Positions 9,241 through 17,846 of a stretch of 64,000 nt of DNA are shown piece after piece; positions within the stretch are counted from its first letter, which is position 1, and each line of letters opens with the position of its first letter. The DNA lies in the NCBI RefSeq assembly GCF_947496075.1, contig NZ_CANMBJ010000006.1, positions 1-64,000 of the forward strand, read 5' to 3'. The stretch is from an uncultured Tateyamaria sp. Its GTDB lineage: Bacteria > Pseudomonadota > Alphaproteobacteria > Rhodobacterales > Rhodobacteraceae. The translations under genes were made by a program, and so were the position numbers. Under the pieces are notes generated by a model. That model saw nothing but the letters and a program-made list of their open reading frames with translations. It did not search any database and was not told the origin of the DNA.

Positions 9241-9494
9241 GTTGCCTCCGTCTTGTCAGCCACGTCCATCAGGTGGCGGATATGTCGCGCAAAGTACCAG
9301 GTTGCAGGACCGCCGACGACGCATCCAAGCATAATGGACCAACCGGTTGAGGCCACTGGCCCGCCAATCCAACTGAGGATCAACGACGCAAAGAACACGT
9401 TGACCCCGGCGGCCCCCGCTCCGAACGGATAGAGAGCCAATGCGATACGCAGCGTGGACCAGCGTTGCCGGGTCATCTGCGCGAAACGAGCCAT
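9237..9494 (-). CDS. Small two-helix membrane protein of the nor operon
   Basis: An 85-residue protein with two predicted membrane segments (about residues 18-42 and 48-68) and charged ends (MARFAQMTRQRW; RHIRHLMDVADKTE). I do not recognise a named family. It overlaps the preceding 60-residue gene by 22 nt and the next gene by 4 nt, so it is embedded in the nor operon. Paracoccus-type clusters carry norE and norF here; this protein is far too short for NorE (a subunit III-like protein). It may assist assembly of the NO reductase (inference from position only). Confidence 0.7.
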   Translation of the reverse strand: MARFAQMTRQRWSTLRIALALYPFGAGAAGVNVFFASLILSWIGGPVASTGWSIMLGCVVGGPATWYFARHIRHLMDVADKTEAT

Positions 9495-9655
9495 TGAACC
9501 GCGACCATGGCCGCCAACAAGGTCACGCAGGCCAAAGCGTACCAGAATTCGGCGGTTGCCGACTGCGCCTGCGGGATCGGGCGATCAAATTCTTTGGCAA
9601 TGCCGGTGGTGGCCAGGCTGCAGAACAGGGTGGTGAAGCCGATGAGGTGGCGCAT
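9473..9655 (-). CDS. 60-residue membrane protein, NorF-like in size and place
   Basis: A tiny protein with an N-terminal hydrophobic stretch resembling a signal peptide (MRHLIGFTTLFCSLATTGIA) and a second membrane helix at the C-terminus (WYALACVTLLAAMVAVQWLV) ending in RR. An AGGAG site lies within the last codons of norD and the start follows the norD stop by 1 nt, which strongly supports translation. Its size and position recall NorF, but I cannot show homology from sequence alone. Confidence 0.65.
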   Translation of the reverse strand: MRHLIGFTTLFCSLATTGIAKEFDRPIPQAQSATAEFWYALACVTLLAAMVAVQWLVSRR

Positions 9656-9656
9656 G

Positions 9657-11540
9657 TCAGATCTCCTGTGTCAGTGTGCGATAGATATCGGGTAAGGCTC
9701 GGGGCAGGCGATTTGCATCCGGCAACAGCGTGAACCCCCCGCGCCCGAAGATGCGGGTGAACCAGTCCTGCCCGTCCTCGTCGATGATGATGCCGTACAG
9801 GCTCATGCCCGCGTTGCGGACCTCGCGCACCGCCATATGGCTGTCCTCAATCCCGTGTTGGCCTTCGTAATGGTCCAGATCGTTGGGCTTGCCATCGGTC
9901 AAAACGATCAGCAGCTTGCGTGCAGAGACCTCTTCAGCCAATTGCGCGGACACATGACGGATCGCGGCGCCAAGGCGCGTGTAGTGGTCGGGCTTCAACG
10001 CGCCGATATTGGCGGTGATCTCGGGCGACATGGCGTCGTCGAACCCCTTGCAGCGGTTCAGGAAAACACGATCACGGCGCAGCGATGAAAAACCCCAGAT
10101 CCCCAGTCGGTCGCCCGCCGCGTCGATGCCGGTGGCCAGCGCGGCCATCGTGTGGCGTGCGACTTCGATCACGCTGGTGTCGCCAATGGCGGCCTCGGTG
10201 GATCTAGAATTGTCGATGAGGAAGGCGACGGACAAGTCGCGCTCAACTTTTCGCGCGGATTGCCAGATGCGATCCGATCCGCGCCCGGTGGCGCGCAGAT
10301 CGGTTTGTGCGGTCAACAACGCGTCAAGATCCAGTTCCGAGCCGTCCACCTGGCGTGGTTGCAGGATGCGACGCGGGCGCATCGCCTCGAACTGGCGGCG
10401 CACATCACGCACCCGGCGCGCGTTGGGCATAAAGGCCGTGCCATTGGGTTGCGCCGGTGCATCCAGGACACGGCAGTGATTGGCCATGTAACTGCGAGAG
10501 CGGTGGTTCCATTCGGGATAGGTATGAATGCCAGACAGCGCCTCGTGATCCGCATCAGCAGGCGACAGATCGAGATGCAGGCGCAGACGGGTCGCGGCCT
10601 TGCGGTCGTGTTTGGTCAGGACAATCTCGTCCTGATCATCGGCTGCCTTTTGCGCGTTTTCGTCATTGTCGTCATCCACGCTGCGGTTGATGTTCATCGA
10701 CTCGACCCATGACAGGATCGACTCGAACCGGTGCATGATAAAACTGTCGCTGCGGTTGTTTTGTTCATGCTCCTTGCGCGCGCCCAACTTGCGGCTGGTG
10801 TGTGCGGCAGTCGGTGGCGGTGCCACGGGATCTGCGCTGTCTTCGCTTGCGGGAACACCAGCACCAGGATGCGTAAAATGCAGCCAGATCGGAACCGGTG
10901 CAAAGGTCTGATATCCACGCAAAGCCAGGTCGACCTCAAGGGCGTGGGCGCTTGCACAGAGGTGATGGCAAATGGCGGTCTCAATCGCCTCCTCTTGCGC
11001 GGGGCGGATCACCTTCGGACGCAGCGCGAGACAGATTGTCGACATGCCGCGGTACGCCTCACGCAGACCCGGACAGGCAGCAAAAGCGGCACCAGCCGCA
11101 GCTGTGTTGGCTGTGATCTGTGCGCAATCATGCGCCGGGCCATCAACAGGCAATATCAAGTTTGTCGGATCGCTGTGTGCGGCCAGAGCGGTCAGCCAGA
11201 AATAGGTGGCGCGGTTGAGGTCCGCGTCAGGAAATACGGCGATCACGGGCGGCAAATTCAACCGCTCGCCGTCAAAGCTGGGCTTCCATTCGCGGTCCCG
11301 ATCCGCGCCCAGCTTGCGACGCAACGGGCGGCGGTGTTGCATCAGTGTCGCGGGCGCTTCGCGCAGCTCTACCCCGGGCGCGCCGCCAAGCGCCCGGAAC
11401 AGCACTGACAGGCTCGGCCGGACCGAGGCGAGCGTGACTGCCGCCTCGGGAAAGGTAACATCCGCGCCGATCCCCTTTGCCATATCGTGCCACAGGTTGC
11501 CGACCGTCTCTTCTGGCTCCATGAGGTCAAGAAGACGCAT
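9657..11540 (-). CDS. norD: NorD, VWA-domain NO reductase activation protein
   Basis: This 627-residue protein works with the AAA+ ATPase NorQ to activate or assemble cNor, probably by metal insertion into NorB. The C-terminal ~190 residues form a von Willebrand factor A domain: the MIDAS motif DNSRS follows the strand LSVAFLI, and a later strand carries LIVLTDGKPND. The middle is rich in acidic residues (DDDNDENAQKAADDQDE). The ATG at 11540 is chosen over an in-frame upstream ATG at 11615 because it sits 4 nt after the norQ stop and gives MRLLDLMEPEETVGNLWHDM, which matches NorD starts. The usual family length is about 600-640 residues. Confidence 0.93.
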   Translation of the reverse strand: MRLLDLMEPEETVGNLWHDMAKGIGADVTFPEAAVTLASVRPSLSVLFRALGGAPGVELREAPATLMQHRRPLRRKLGADRDREWKPSFDGERLNLPPVIAVFPDADLNRATYFWLTALAAHSDPTNLILPVDGPAHDCAQITANTAAAGAAFAACPGLREAYRGMSTICLALRPKVIRPAQEEAIETAICHHLCASAHALEVDLALRGYQTFAPVPIWLHFTHPGAGVPASEDSADPVAPPPTAAHTSRKLGARKEHEQNNRSDSFIMHRFESILSWVESMNINRSVDDDNDENAQKAADDQDEIVLTKHDRKAATRLRLHLDLSPADADHEALSGIHTYPEWNHRSRSYMANHCRVLDAPAQPNGTAFMPNARRVRDVRRQFEAMRPRRILQPRQVDGSELDLDALLTAQTDLRATGRGSDRIWQSARKVERDLSVAFLIDNSRSTEAAIGDTSVIEVARHTMAALATGIDAAGDRLGIWGFSSLRRDRVFLNRCKGFDDAMSPEITANIGALKPDHYTRLGAAIRHVSAQLAEEVSARKLLIVLTDGKPNDLDHYEGQHGIEDSHMAVREVRNAGMSLYGIIIDEDGQDWFTRIFGRGGFTLLPDANRLPRALPDIYRTLTQEI

Positions 11541-11544
11541 AGCG

Positions 11545-12339
11545 TTATCCGTAGATCGTACTGACAAGGTCACGCAGCGATTGCTGCACGTCGGGCTCAT
11601 CGCTGAGTGGCTCAATCACTGCGGCTTCAAGCGCCTGATCCACCCCCATACCGCCCGCCATCAAGGTAGCCGCATAGATCAGCAAGCGGGTCGAGACACC
11701 TTCTTCCAGATCCATGCCCGACAGATTTCGGATGTGCCCCGCCAACCGAACGAGCGGTGCAACGCGCCCCGGTTCCAGCCGGCTTTCGCTGGCAACCACG
11801 GCGATTTCCGTTTCAGCCTTTGGGAAGTCGAAGCTAATCGACAAAAACCGTTGCCTTGTCGAGGGCTTCAATCGTTTCAGGACGTTCTGATAGCCCGGAT
11901 TGTAGCTGGCCACGAGCATGAACCCCGCCGGTGCCACAAGCTCCTCGCCTGTACGGTCGATCATCAGGGTCCGTCGTGTGTCCGTCAGCGGGTGCAGCAC
12001 CACGGTGACGTCCTTGCGCGCCTCCACCACCTCATCAAGGTAGCAAATGCCGCCCTCGCGCACCGCGCGGGTTAGCGGGCCGTCAACCCAGACGGTTTCC
12101 CCGCCCTTGAGCAAATACCGACCGATCAGGTCCGCCGCTGACAGATCATCATGGCAGGCGACGGTATAGAGCGGCCTACTCAGTTTCGCGGTCATGTGTT
12201 CTACAAATCGGGTTTTGCCGCAGCCGGTCGGCCCCTTCAGAAGAAGGGGCAAACCATTGTCATAGGCCGTCTCGAACAGGTCGCATTCGCGGCCCGTGGG
12301 CTGGTAGAACGGCAGGGTTGGTGTGGTTGCGATGTTCAT
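11545..12339 (-). CDS. norQ: NorQ, MoxR-type AAA+ ATPase
   Basis: This 264-residue ATPase carries a Walker A motif GPTGCGKTRFVEH (about residues 36-48), a Walker B region GGICYLDEVVEA (about 96-107), a sensor-like ASYNPGYQN and an arginine-rich LKPSTRQRFLSISFDFP. It belongs to the CbbQ/NirQ/NorQ branch of MoxR ATPases, which remodel metalloenzymes together with a VWA partner, here NorD. The start lies 3 nt after the norB stop with a GGGAG ribosome site. Confidence 0.95.
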   Translation of the reverse strand: MNIATTPTLPFYQPTGRECDLFETAYDNGLPLLLKGPTGCGKTRFVEHMTAKLSRPLYTVACHDDLSAADLIGRYLLKGGETVWVDGPLTRAVREGGICYLDEVVEARKDVTVVLHPLTDTRRTLMIDRTGEELVAPAGFMLVASYNPGYQNVLKRLKPSTRQRFLSISFDFPKAETEIAVVASESRLEPGRVAPLVRLAGHIRNLSGMDLEEGVSTRLLIYAATLMAGGMGVDQALEAAVIEPLSDEPDVQQSLRDLVSTIYG

Positions 12340-12342
12340 GGC

Positions 12343-13692
12343 TCAATCTCCCGGAACAGGGTTGGCGGGGCCTGGCGTGATGATCTCGTCCTTCCGCACC
12401 ACAAGCATCGAGTAGATGAAGAGCAGTGCACCCAGCACGACAGCTGCACCAGCACCGAACCGCGTCAGGTAGAAGATCGCGAGATCGTCCTGGACGGTCA
12501 TGTAGTAATCGCCGATCACCCGCTGCATGTGCGTCTGGATTGTGCCTGCGAAGGTCAGCACGAAGGTCATGAAAGCCATGCCTCCGGTCATCAGCCAGAA
12601 GCTGCCCATATTGAGCACCTGGTTGTAGGGCTCCCGTCCCCGCAGCAGCGGCATCGCGTAGGTGAAAACCGCGAGGTTCAGCGCGACATAGGCCCCGTAG
12701 AAGGCGAGGTGCCCGTGCGCTGCGGTGATCTGCGTGCCGTGGCTGTAGAAGTTAACGCCGTGCAGAGTGTGCAGGAAACCCCAGACGCCCGCGCCGAAGA
12801 AGGCGACGGTGGACGACCCAAGCGACCACAGGAGAGCCGCCTTGTTAGGGTGGTTCTTCCGCCCCTTCCAGACCATCACAAACGCGAAGCTCATCATCAG
12901 AAAGAAGGGGATCACCTCAAAGGTTGAGAAGATGGAGCCGACCCACTGCCAGTACCCGGGCAGACCGATCCAGTAGAAGTGGTGCCCAGTGCCAAGGATA
13001 CCGGAGAAGAGCGCAGTGGCGACGATGACGTATAGCCATTTTTCCACCACCTCGCGGTCGACACCCGTCAGCTTCAGCAGCAGGAATGCGAGGATTGCCG
13101 CCATGACCAATTCCCAGGTCGCCTCGACCCAGAGGTGCACGACGAACCACCAGTACATCTTGTCCAATGACAGATTGTCAGGATTGATAAAGGCAAAGAT
13201 CCAAAGCAGCGACAGCAGCCACAACCCCATGAGCAGCACATTGGTGATCGCGGTCTTTTTGCCCGCAAGCACTGTCATCGAGATGTTCAACAGGAAGATC
13301 AATGCGGCGATGAGAATGCCGAACTTGACCCAAAGGGGCTGTTCGAGAAACTCGCGCCCGCCATGGATACCGACGAGATAGCTGCCGACAGCGCCAAGCG
13401 TTCCGACCAGCAAGATGATCAGCTGGATGTAAGCGAGTTTTGGAGACCAGATTTCACGCTCTGACTCCTCAGGGATCAGGAAGTAAGCCGCACCGAAGAA
13501 GCCCAGCAGCAGCCATACGATCAGCGCATTGGTATGAATCATGCGGATCACGTTGAAGGGCAGCACCTCGGACAAGAAGTTGGGCGAGACATAGATCCAA
13601 CCCGCCAGCAGACCGCCCAGCACCTGGATGCCGAACAAAGCCATCGCAGCGAGGAAGTACCAGTACGCGACTTTTTGTGTTTCGTATTTCAT
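12343..13692 (-). CDS. norB: Nitric oxide reductase large subunit NorB
   Basis: NorB reduces 2 NO to N2O at a heme b3/non-heme iron centre in the cytoplasmic membrane, with electrons from NorC. The 449 residues match the family length of about 450. Twelve membrane segments and the invariant ligands are visible: HTNALIVWLL in helix 2, HLWVEATWELVMAA with the metal-binding His and Glu, HHFYWIGLPGYWQWVG, and HTLHGVNFYSHGTQITAAHGH. The ATG at 13692 has a near-perfect TAAGGAGG site and stands 13 nt after norC; a longer in-frame extension would overlap norC. Confidence 0.97.
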   Translation of the reverse strand: MKYETQKVAYWYFLAAMALFGIQVLGGLLAGWIYVSPNFLSEVLPFNVIRMIHTNALIVWLLLGFFGAAYFLIPEESEREIWSPKLAYIQLIILLVGTLGAVGSYLVGIHGGREFLEQPLWVKFGILIAALIFLLNISMTVLAGKKTAITNVLLMGLWLLSLLWIFAFINPDNLSLDKMYWWFVVHLWVEATWELVMAAILAFLLLKLTGVDREVVEKWLYVIVATALFSGILGTGHHFYWIGLPGYWQWVGSIFSTFEVIPFFLMMSFAFVMVWKGRKNHPNKAALLWSLGSSTVAFFGAGVWGFLHTLHGVNFYSHGTQITAAHGHLAFYGAYVALNLAVFTYAMPLLRGREPYNQVLNMGSFWLMTGGMAFMTFVLTFAGTIQTHMQRVIGDYYMTVQDDLAIFYLTRFGAGAAVVLGALLFIYSMLVVRKDEIITPGPANPVPGD

Positions 13693-13705
13693 GGTTTTCG
13701 CCTCC

Positions 13706-14158
13706 TTAACCGGCGTCGTTGGGCGGCCAGCCCTGCGTGTCTGTCTGGTCTGCCCAACGCAGAAATTCCGCGAGGCCGCGAATGTCTTTATCCGACAATT
13801 CGTAGCGCGGCATCTGACGGCGGCCTTCAATGCCGCTGGGCTGACCTTCGATCCAACCTTTGAGCGTTTCGAAGGCATCTTCAGGACTGTCTTGGACGCC
13901 CCAACGGGTCATCACATTGCCCACTTCAGGGGCAAAGTAGGCACCTTCGCCATGCAAGCTGTGACAGTTGATGCAGGAGTGTCTCTCCCAGACGTGCTTG
14001 CCGTGGATCACCTCTTCGCTCAGCTCCATACCGGCGGTCGAGACATCGACGACGTATTTATGGGAGTGGACGGTCATCCCCACGAACACCACGACGAAGA
14101 AGATCGAGCCCCCGTAGAAGATGTTGCGCGCCCGCGATTTGGTTAGAAATTCAGCCAT
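13706..14158 (-). CDS. norC: Nitric oxide reductase cytochrome c subunit NorC
   Basis: This 150-residue membrane-anchored c-type cytochrome passes electrons to NorB. An uncleaved N-terminal helix (NIFYGGSIFFVVVFVGMTV) is followed by the heme site CINCH (about residues 62-66) and a methionine ligand within RRQMPRYELSD. A GAGGAGG ribosome site precedes the ATG. It is the first gene of the nor operon; a palindromic NNR/DNR-type box is centred about 66 nt upstream of the start codon. Confidence 0.97.
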   Translation of the reverse strand: MAEFLTKSRARNIFYGGSIFFVVVFVGMTVHSHKYVVDVSTAGMELSEEVIHGKHVWERHSCINCHSLHGEGAYFAPEVGNVMTRWGVQDSPEDAFETLKGWIEGQPSGIEGRRQMPRYELSDKDIRGLAEFLRWADQTDTQGWPPNDAG

Positions 14159-14217
14159 GCGAAAGACCTCCTCAAGTTGGGATGCCTTTTGTCTAGCCAG
14201 TGTGAAGCCCGTGAAGT

Positions 14218-14231
14218 TTGCGCCAGCGCAA
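14218..14231. promoter_or_regulatory. NNR/DNR-type binding site between norC and the DUF1858 gene
   Basis: TTGCGCCAGCGCAA is a perfect inverted repeat, TTGCG-N4-CGCAA, matching the Crp/Fnr-family nitric oxide regulator consensus. It lies between the divergent norC and the gene at 14281 and could control both. A second box at 15276 shares CCAGCGCAA exactly. Confidence 0.85.
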
Positions 14232-14280
14232 CGTTTCGCGAAGTTTCAGTTCTACGGTCGCTTTATGAAAGGAGGACCGT

Positions 14281-14493
14281 ATGCGCACGTCGAGGATAGA
14301 CGACCCGGACTTGCCACTCGCCGACATCATGACACATTGGCCTCAGACAATCGCGGTTTTTACAAAGTACAAGATGCTCTGCGTCGGGTGTCTAGTCAGC
14401 CCATTCCATACATTGATTGACGCCTGCGCCGAGTATCATCTCGAAGAGGATGCATTCATGGCAGAGTTGAAAGCGGCCATTATGCCTGACTGA
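14281..14493 (+). CDS. DUF1858-like small protein with CxxC motif
   Basis: A 70-residue soluble protein. It fits the DUF1858 family by the start PLADIMTHWPQTIAVF, the motif MLCVGC and the helical end (DACAEYHLEEDAFMAELKAAI). Family members are small cysteine-motif proteins often found with denitrification or hybrid-cluster genes; an Fe-S or NO-related function is suspected but unproven. A strong AAAGGAGG site precedes the ATG. The gene is divergent from norC and shares its NNR-type box, centred about 56 nt upstream of this start. Confidence 0.8.
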   Translation: MRTSRIDDPDLPLADIMTHWPQTIAVFTKYKMLCVGCLVSPFHTLIDACAEYHLEEDAFMAELKAAIMPD

Positions 14494-15193
14494 GTACCAC
14501 CAGCGCATGAGAATCGCGCACCATGATCCGTTTGCGCTTGCTTTGCACAAGGCCCTCTTTCTCCCATCTGCTGAGCAAACGGCTCACGGTGTGTAACGTG
14601 GTGGCTGTCAACTCGGACAGATCTTGTCGTGTGATGGGAAAGTCGATCTCGATCCCTTCGGGTACTTTGCGGCCGGTTTGATGGATCAGTCTAAGAAGCG
14701 CATTCGCCACCCGCTGTTCGACCTGTTGCGTTGCCATTTCAACGATGCGGTTGTTCATCTCGCCTACGCGTTGCCCGAGGATCCTGTAGGTCTCGGTCGC
14801 AAATCCGTCATATTCAGATACGAACGTGTCCCACAGCCGTGTTGGCCAACTCAGAGCCAGTGACTCCGTCGCCGTCAACGCCGTCGCCGGATACGTGTCG
14901 CGCCCGATCGCCTTAGCAATTCCTATCAATTGACCTGCAGGGATATGGAGTGTTGTCACCTGTTCGCCGGTGGCCGTGATCCGCACCACGCGGACATACC
15001 CATCGAGAAGCATGTAGAAGCGTTCCGCCGGTCCGCCCTCTTCAAAGACCGCAATTCCGGTTTCATACCGTTGCGATGACGCTTGATCCAGAATTATACG
15101 GATCTGCCGCTTGTCCAGCTTTGAAAACGGCGGAAGGTGCGTCAGCAGGCTTTCATCCATCCGCGGCAGAGTTTTACGAGGTTGACCGTCCAT
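14480..15193 (-). CDS. Crp/Fnr family regulator, DNR/NnrR type
   Basis: About 237 residues: an N-terminal cyclic-nucleotide-binding-fold domain (AVFEEGGPAERFYMLLDGYVRV) and a C-terminal winged helix (ITRQDLSELTATTLHTVSRLLSRWEKEGLV). It contains no cysteine, which excludes an FNR-type Fe-S oxygen sensor and points to the DNR/NnrR branch, proposed to sense NO through heme. The recognition segment (TTLHTVSRLLSRWE) suits TTG...CAA sites, and two such boxes lie nearby. Its 3' end overlaps the DUF1858 gene by 14 nt, tail to tail. The start is uncertain: ATG at 15193 or 15160, neither with a strong ribosome site. Confidence 0.88.
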   Translation of the reverse strand: MDGQPRKTLPRMDESLLTHLPPFSKLDKRQIRIILDQASSQRYETGIAVFEEGGPAERFYMLLDGYVRVVRITATGEQVTTLHIPAGQLIGIAKAIGRDTYPATALTATESLALSWPTRLWDTFVSEYDGFATETYRILGQRVGEMNNRIVEMATQQVEQRVANALLRLIHQTGRKVPEGIEIDFPITRQDLSELTATTLHTVSRLLSRWEKEGLVQSKRKRIMVRDSHALVVLSQA

Positions 15194-15275
15194 CTTGATA
15201 GTCGTGCCACAATGGGCAAGTGGATGCCATGCACCCAAGTGAAAAGGTGTGGGTCGTTGTCTTCCGCGTCGTTCT

Positions 15276-15289
15276 TTGTGCCAGCGCAA
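15276..15289. promoter_or_regulatory. NNR/DNR-type binding site upstream of pseudoazurin
   Basis: TTGTGCCAGCGCAA keeps the TTG-N8-CAA palindrome and shares 13 of 14 bases with the norC box. It is centred about 72 nt before the pseudoazurin start and about 89 nt before the regulator start, so it may drive the azurin-nirK-nirV operon and autoregulate the regulator. Confidence 0.82.
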
Positions 15290-15354
15290 AGTTCGGTCCG
15301 CGGCATCCGATAATATTCAGATCAACACAAAGGCTGATCTGAAAGGAAATGAAG

Positions 15355-15786
15355 ATGATCCGCAAACTGACAATCGGTTTGGCACTTGCCGCACTGATGA
15401 GTGGCGCAGCATTCGCCGAAACAATCGAAGTACAGATGCTGAACAAGGGCTCCGAGGGTGAGCGCATGCTTTTCGAACCTGCTTTCGTTCAAGCGCAGCC
15501 GGGTGACACAATCAAATTCCTTGCCGCGGACAAGGGCCACAACGCCGAAGTCAACAAGGGCATGCTGCCCGACGGGGCCGAAGCCTTCAAAGGCAAGATC
15601 AACGAAGAGATCGAAGTCACGCTGGATGTCGAAGGTGTCTACGGCGTGATCTGCAAGCCGCATTTCGCCATGGGCATGGTGATGACCATCGCTGTTGGTG
15701 ACGTGGACGCACCCGAGGATTTCCTCGAAGGCCGCGTGCCGCGCAAGGCCAAGGAACGCTTCGAAGCGCAGCTTGCAAATCTCTGA
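15355..15786 (+). CDS. Pseudoazurin
   Basis: A 143-residue periplasmic blue copper protein with a Sec signal peptide (MIRKLTIGLALAALMSGAAFA). The mature part has the type 1 copper ligands in GHNAE (His) and ICKPHFAMGM (Cys, His, Met). Pseudoazurin carries electrons from the cytochrome bc1 branch to copper nitrite reductase, and nirK follows directly. The ATG at 15355 is preferred to that at 15349: the AAAGGA site is 8 nt from the former but only 2 nt from the latter. Confidence 0.95.
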   Translation: MIRKLTIGLALAALMSGAAFAETIEVQMLNKGSEGERMLFEPAFVQAQPGDTIKFLAADKGHNAEVNKGMLPDGAEAFKGKINEEIEVTLDVEGVYGVICKPHFAMGMVMTIAVGDVDAPEDFLEGRVPRKAKERFEAQLANL

Positions 15787-15847
15787 ATACTGACGGCACC
15801 CCGGCGAGCCGCCTTAGCGCCTAAATCCAGCCCCCATGGAGGGAACC

Positions 15848-17065
15848 ATGACCAAATTCATCAATCCAGGCCTTTTAAAGACCAGCCGTCGCAACGTCTT
15901 GCGCGGCAGTATGCTCGCAGGAGCTGCTGCCGTGACGGGGGCAGGTGCGATGGCAGCGACACACGCGCCAAAGATCAACAAGATCAACGCGACTTCGTCC
16001 ATGATTTACAAAGCGGCGGGTGAGCAAGCGGCAGACAGCACAGCAGAGCCTGCAGACCTGTCCGGCTATACCCGCGTCAAGCAAGAGTTGGTCGCTCCAC
16101 CCTTTGCGCCCGAACATGAACAGGTGGCAACAGGCGGCCCCAAGATCATCGAGATCACAATGGAGACCACCGAACGCTTGATGGTCGTTGATGAAGACAC
16201 CGGGGCCGAGGTTTGGGCGCTGACCTACAATGGGTCGGTCCCCGGTCCGCTCATCATCTGCCATGAAGGCGATATGATCGAGCTGACCCTCCGCAATCCG
16301 GTCAACAGCATGATGGAGCATAACATCGACTTTCACGCCTCAACAGGCGCGCTTGGAGGCGGCGGTCTGACCCACGTCTATCCCGGCGAAGAGACCGTGC
16401 TGCGTTGGAAAGCGACCAAGCCTGGCTGCTTTACCTATCACTGCGCCCCCGGCGGCGCGATGATCCCCTATCACGTGACCCATGGCATGAATGGCGCCGT
16501 GATGGTGCTGCCGCGCGATGGCCTCAAGGACAAGGATGGCAATCCGCTCCAATATGACAAGATCGCGTATATCGGTGAGCAGGACTACTATTTGCCGATG
16601 GATGAAAATGGCGAGTATCGCAAATACGAGGCGGCAGGCGACGACTATGCCGACAGCCTTGAAGCGATGCGCGGCTTGATCCCGACGCATTCTGTGTTCA
16701 ACGGCGCTGTTGGCGCCCTGACGGGCGAACATGCACTGACCGCAAATGTTGGTGAAACCGTCCTGATGATCCACAATCAGGCCAATCGGGACTCGCGTCC
16801 CCACCTGATCGGCGGCCATGGCACCTACGTCTGGGAAAGTTCGTTCACCGATGCGCCATTGCGAGACATGGAAACCTGGTTTGTGCGTGGCGGCAGTGCA
16901 GTGGCCGCGATGTACACTTTCGAACAACCAGGCGTGTATGCCTACTTGAACCACAACCTGATCGAAGGCGTCATGCTGGGTGCCACCGCACACTTTGTTG
17001 TGCAAGGCGAATGGGACAACAACTTGATGGAGCAAGTCGTGGCCCCACGGGAATTTACAACCTGA
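15848..17065 (+). CDS. nirK: Copper-containing nitrite reductase NirK
   Basis: NirK reduces nitrite to NO in the periplasm. The 405-residue protein begins with a Tat signal ([20 protein letters not shown]). Two cupredoxin domains are visible; the first has the type 1 and type 2 ligands in [10 protein letters not shown] and [21 protein letters not shown], and the second has [12 protein letters not shown] with the bridging type 2 histidine region. The ATG at 15848 is chosen because GGAGGG sits just upstream; an in-frame ATG at 15836 has no ribosome site. It follows pseudoazurin by 61 nt with no terminator between them. Confidence 0.97.
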   Translation: MTKFINPGLLKTSRRNVLRGSMLAGAAAVTGAGAMAATHAPKINKINATSSMIYKAAGEQAADSTAEPADLSGYTRVKQELVAPPFAPEHEQVATGGPKIIEITMETTERLMVVDEDTGAEVWALTYNGSVPGPLIICHEGDMIELTLRNPVNSMMEHNIDFHASTGALGGGGLTHVYPGEETVLRWKATKPGCFTYHCAPGGAMIPYHVTHGMNGAVMVLPRDGLKDKDGNPLQYDKIAYIGEQDYYLPMDENGEYRKYEAAGDDYADSLEAMRGLIPTHSVFNGAVGALTGEHALTANVGETVLMIHNQANRDSRPHLIGGHGTYVWESSFTDAPLRDMETWFVRGGSAVAAMYTFEQPGVYAYLNHNLIEGVMLGATAHFVVQGEWDNNLMEQVVAPREFTT

Positions 17066-17090
17066 AAAGGCAGGAGAAAGGACCTGTGAG

Positions 17091-17822
17091 ATGTTTGCCG
17101 TCATCACCCATAACAAAATGTCCCTTGGTTTGGTTGGCTTGGGTTTCGTGGCGGCCATCGCTTTTACCGGGGTCGCGCTCATGCAGCGCGACCTCGACCC
17201 TTCACTGCAGCCCGTCATGGCAAAGGGCGCAGTTGAGCTGCCGGATGGAGCAACCATTTTGGTGCAACAACACGAAGTAACCGTTGCAGAATGGAACGCT
17301 TGTACAGCGGACAACGGATGTTCTTTGACGCTACGCGTGCGCTCTGGCATGGACCCCGCCATAACCCCGGCTACCGGGCTGAGCTATGTCGACGTTCAGG
17401 AATACATTGCTTGGATCAACGCCCGTACCAGCCAAGACTACCGCCTGCCAACCGCTGACGAATGGAGCCTTATGGCTGCTCCCGTTCTGCCGGAAGAACC
17501 AGACCCGATCTTTACTGATCCCTCCCTTACCTGGGCCTCAACTTACCTGACCGACGGCACAACGCCGCGCGCACTCAAGACACAAGGCAGCTTTTCAATC
17601 TCACCCGAAGGCATCGCAGATCTTGATGGAAGCGTCTGGGAATGGACCAGTGACTGCTACGCCGACAGTGTTACCACAGACCGCTGCCCTGCCTTCTACG
17701 TCGGAGGCGAGCACGTTGCCGCCATGTCCTACCTCATCCGAGACCCGGCACGCGGCGGATGCGCCGCCGGCTCCCCGCCCGCGCATCTTGGGTTGCGATT
17801 GGTAACCAATGACCGCTTGTAA
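17091..17822 (+). CDS. nirV: NirV, formylglycine-generating-enzyme-like protein
   Basis: A 243-residue protein with an N-terminal membrane anchor (LGLVGLGFVAAIAFTGVAL) and a SUMF1/FGE-sulfatase fold: HEVTVAEWNACTADNGC, YRLPTADEWSLMA, DLDGSVWEWTSDCY and GGCAAGSPPAHLGLRLV. NirV is habitually encoded next to nirK; its function is not established. AGGAGAAAGGA precedes the start, 25 nt after nirK, so the two are co-transcribed. A hairpin with a T-run overlaps the stop codon. Confidence 0.9.
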   Translation: MFAVITHNKMSLGLVGLGFVAAIAFTGVALMQRDLDPSLQPVMAKGAVELPDGATILVQQHEVTVAEWNACTADNGCSLTLRVRSGMDPAITPATGLSYVDVQEYIAWINARTSQDYRLPTADEWSLMAAPVLPEEPDPIFTDPSLTWASTYLTDGTTPRALKTQGSFSISPEGIADLDGSVWEWTSDCYADSVTTDRCPAFYVGGEHVAAMSYLIRDPARGGCAAGSPPAHLGLRLVTNDRL

Positions 17823-17846
17823 GACGTCGCAGGCCGTCTTGTTTTT
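17821..17846 (+). terminator. Intrinsic terminator after nirV
   Basis: AAGACG (17821-17826) and CGTCTT (17835-17840) form a 6-bp stem with an 8-nt loop, followed by GTTTTT. The stem starts inside the nirV stop codon. Confidence 0.65.

Noticed and set aside
16340..17362. 340-codon minus ORF opposite nirK and nirV
   Set aside because: The + strand encodes NirK with all copper ligands; the opposite frame is a GC-bias artefact.
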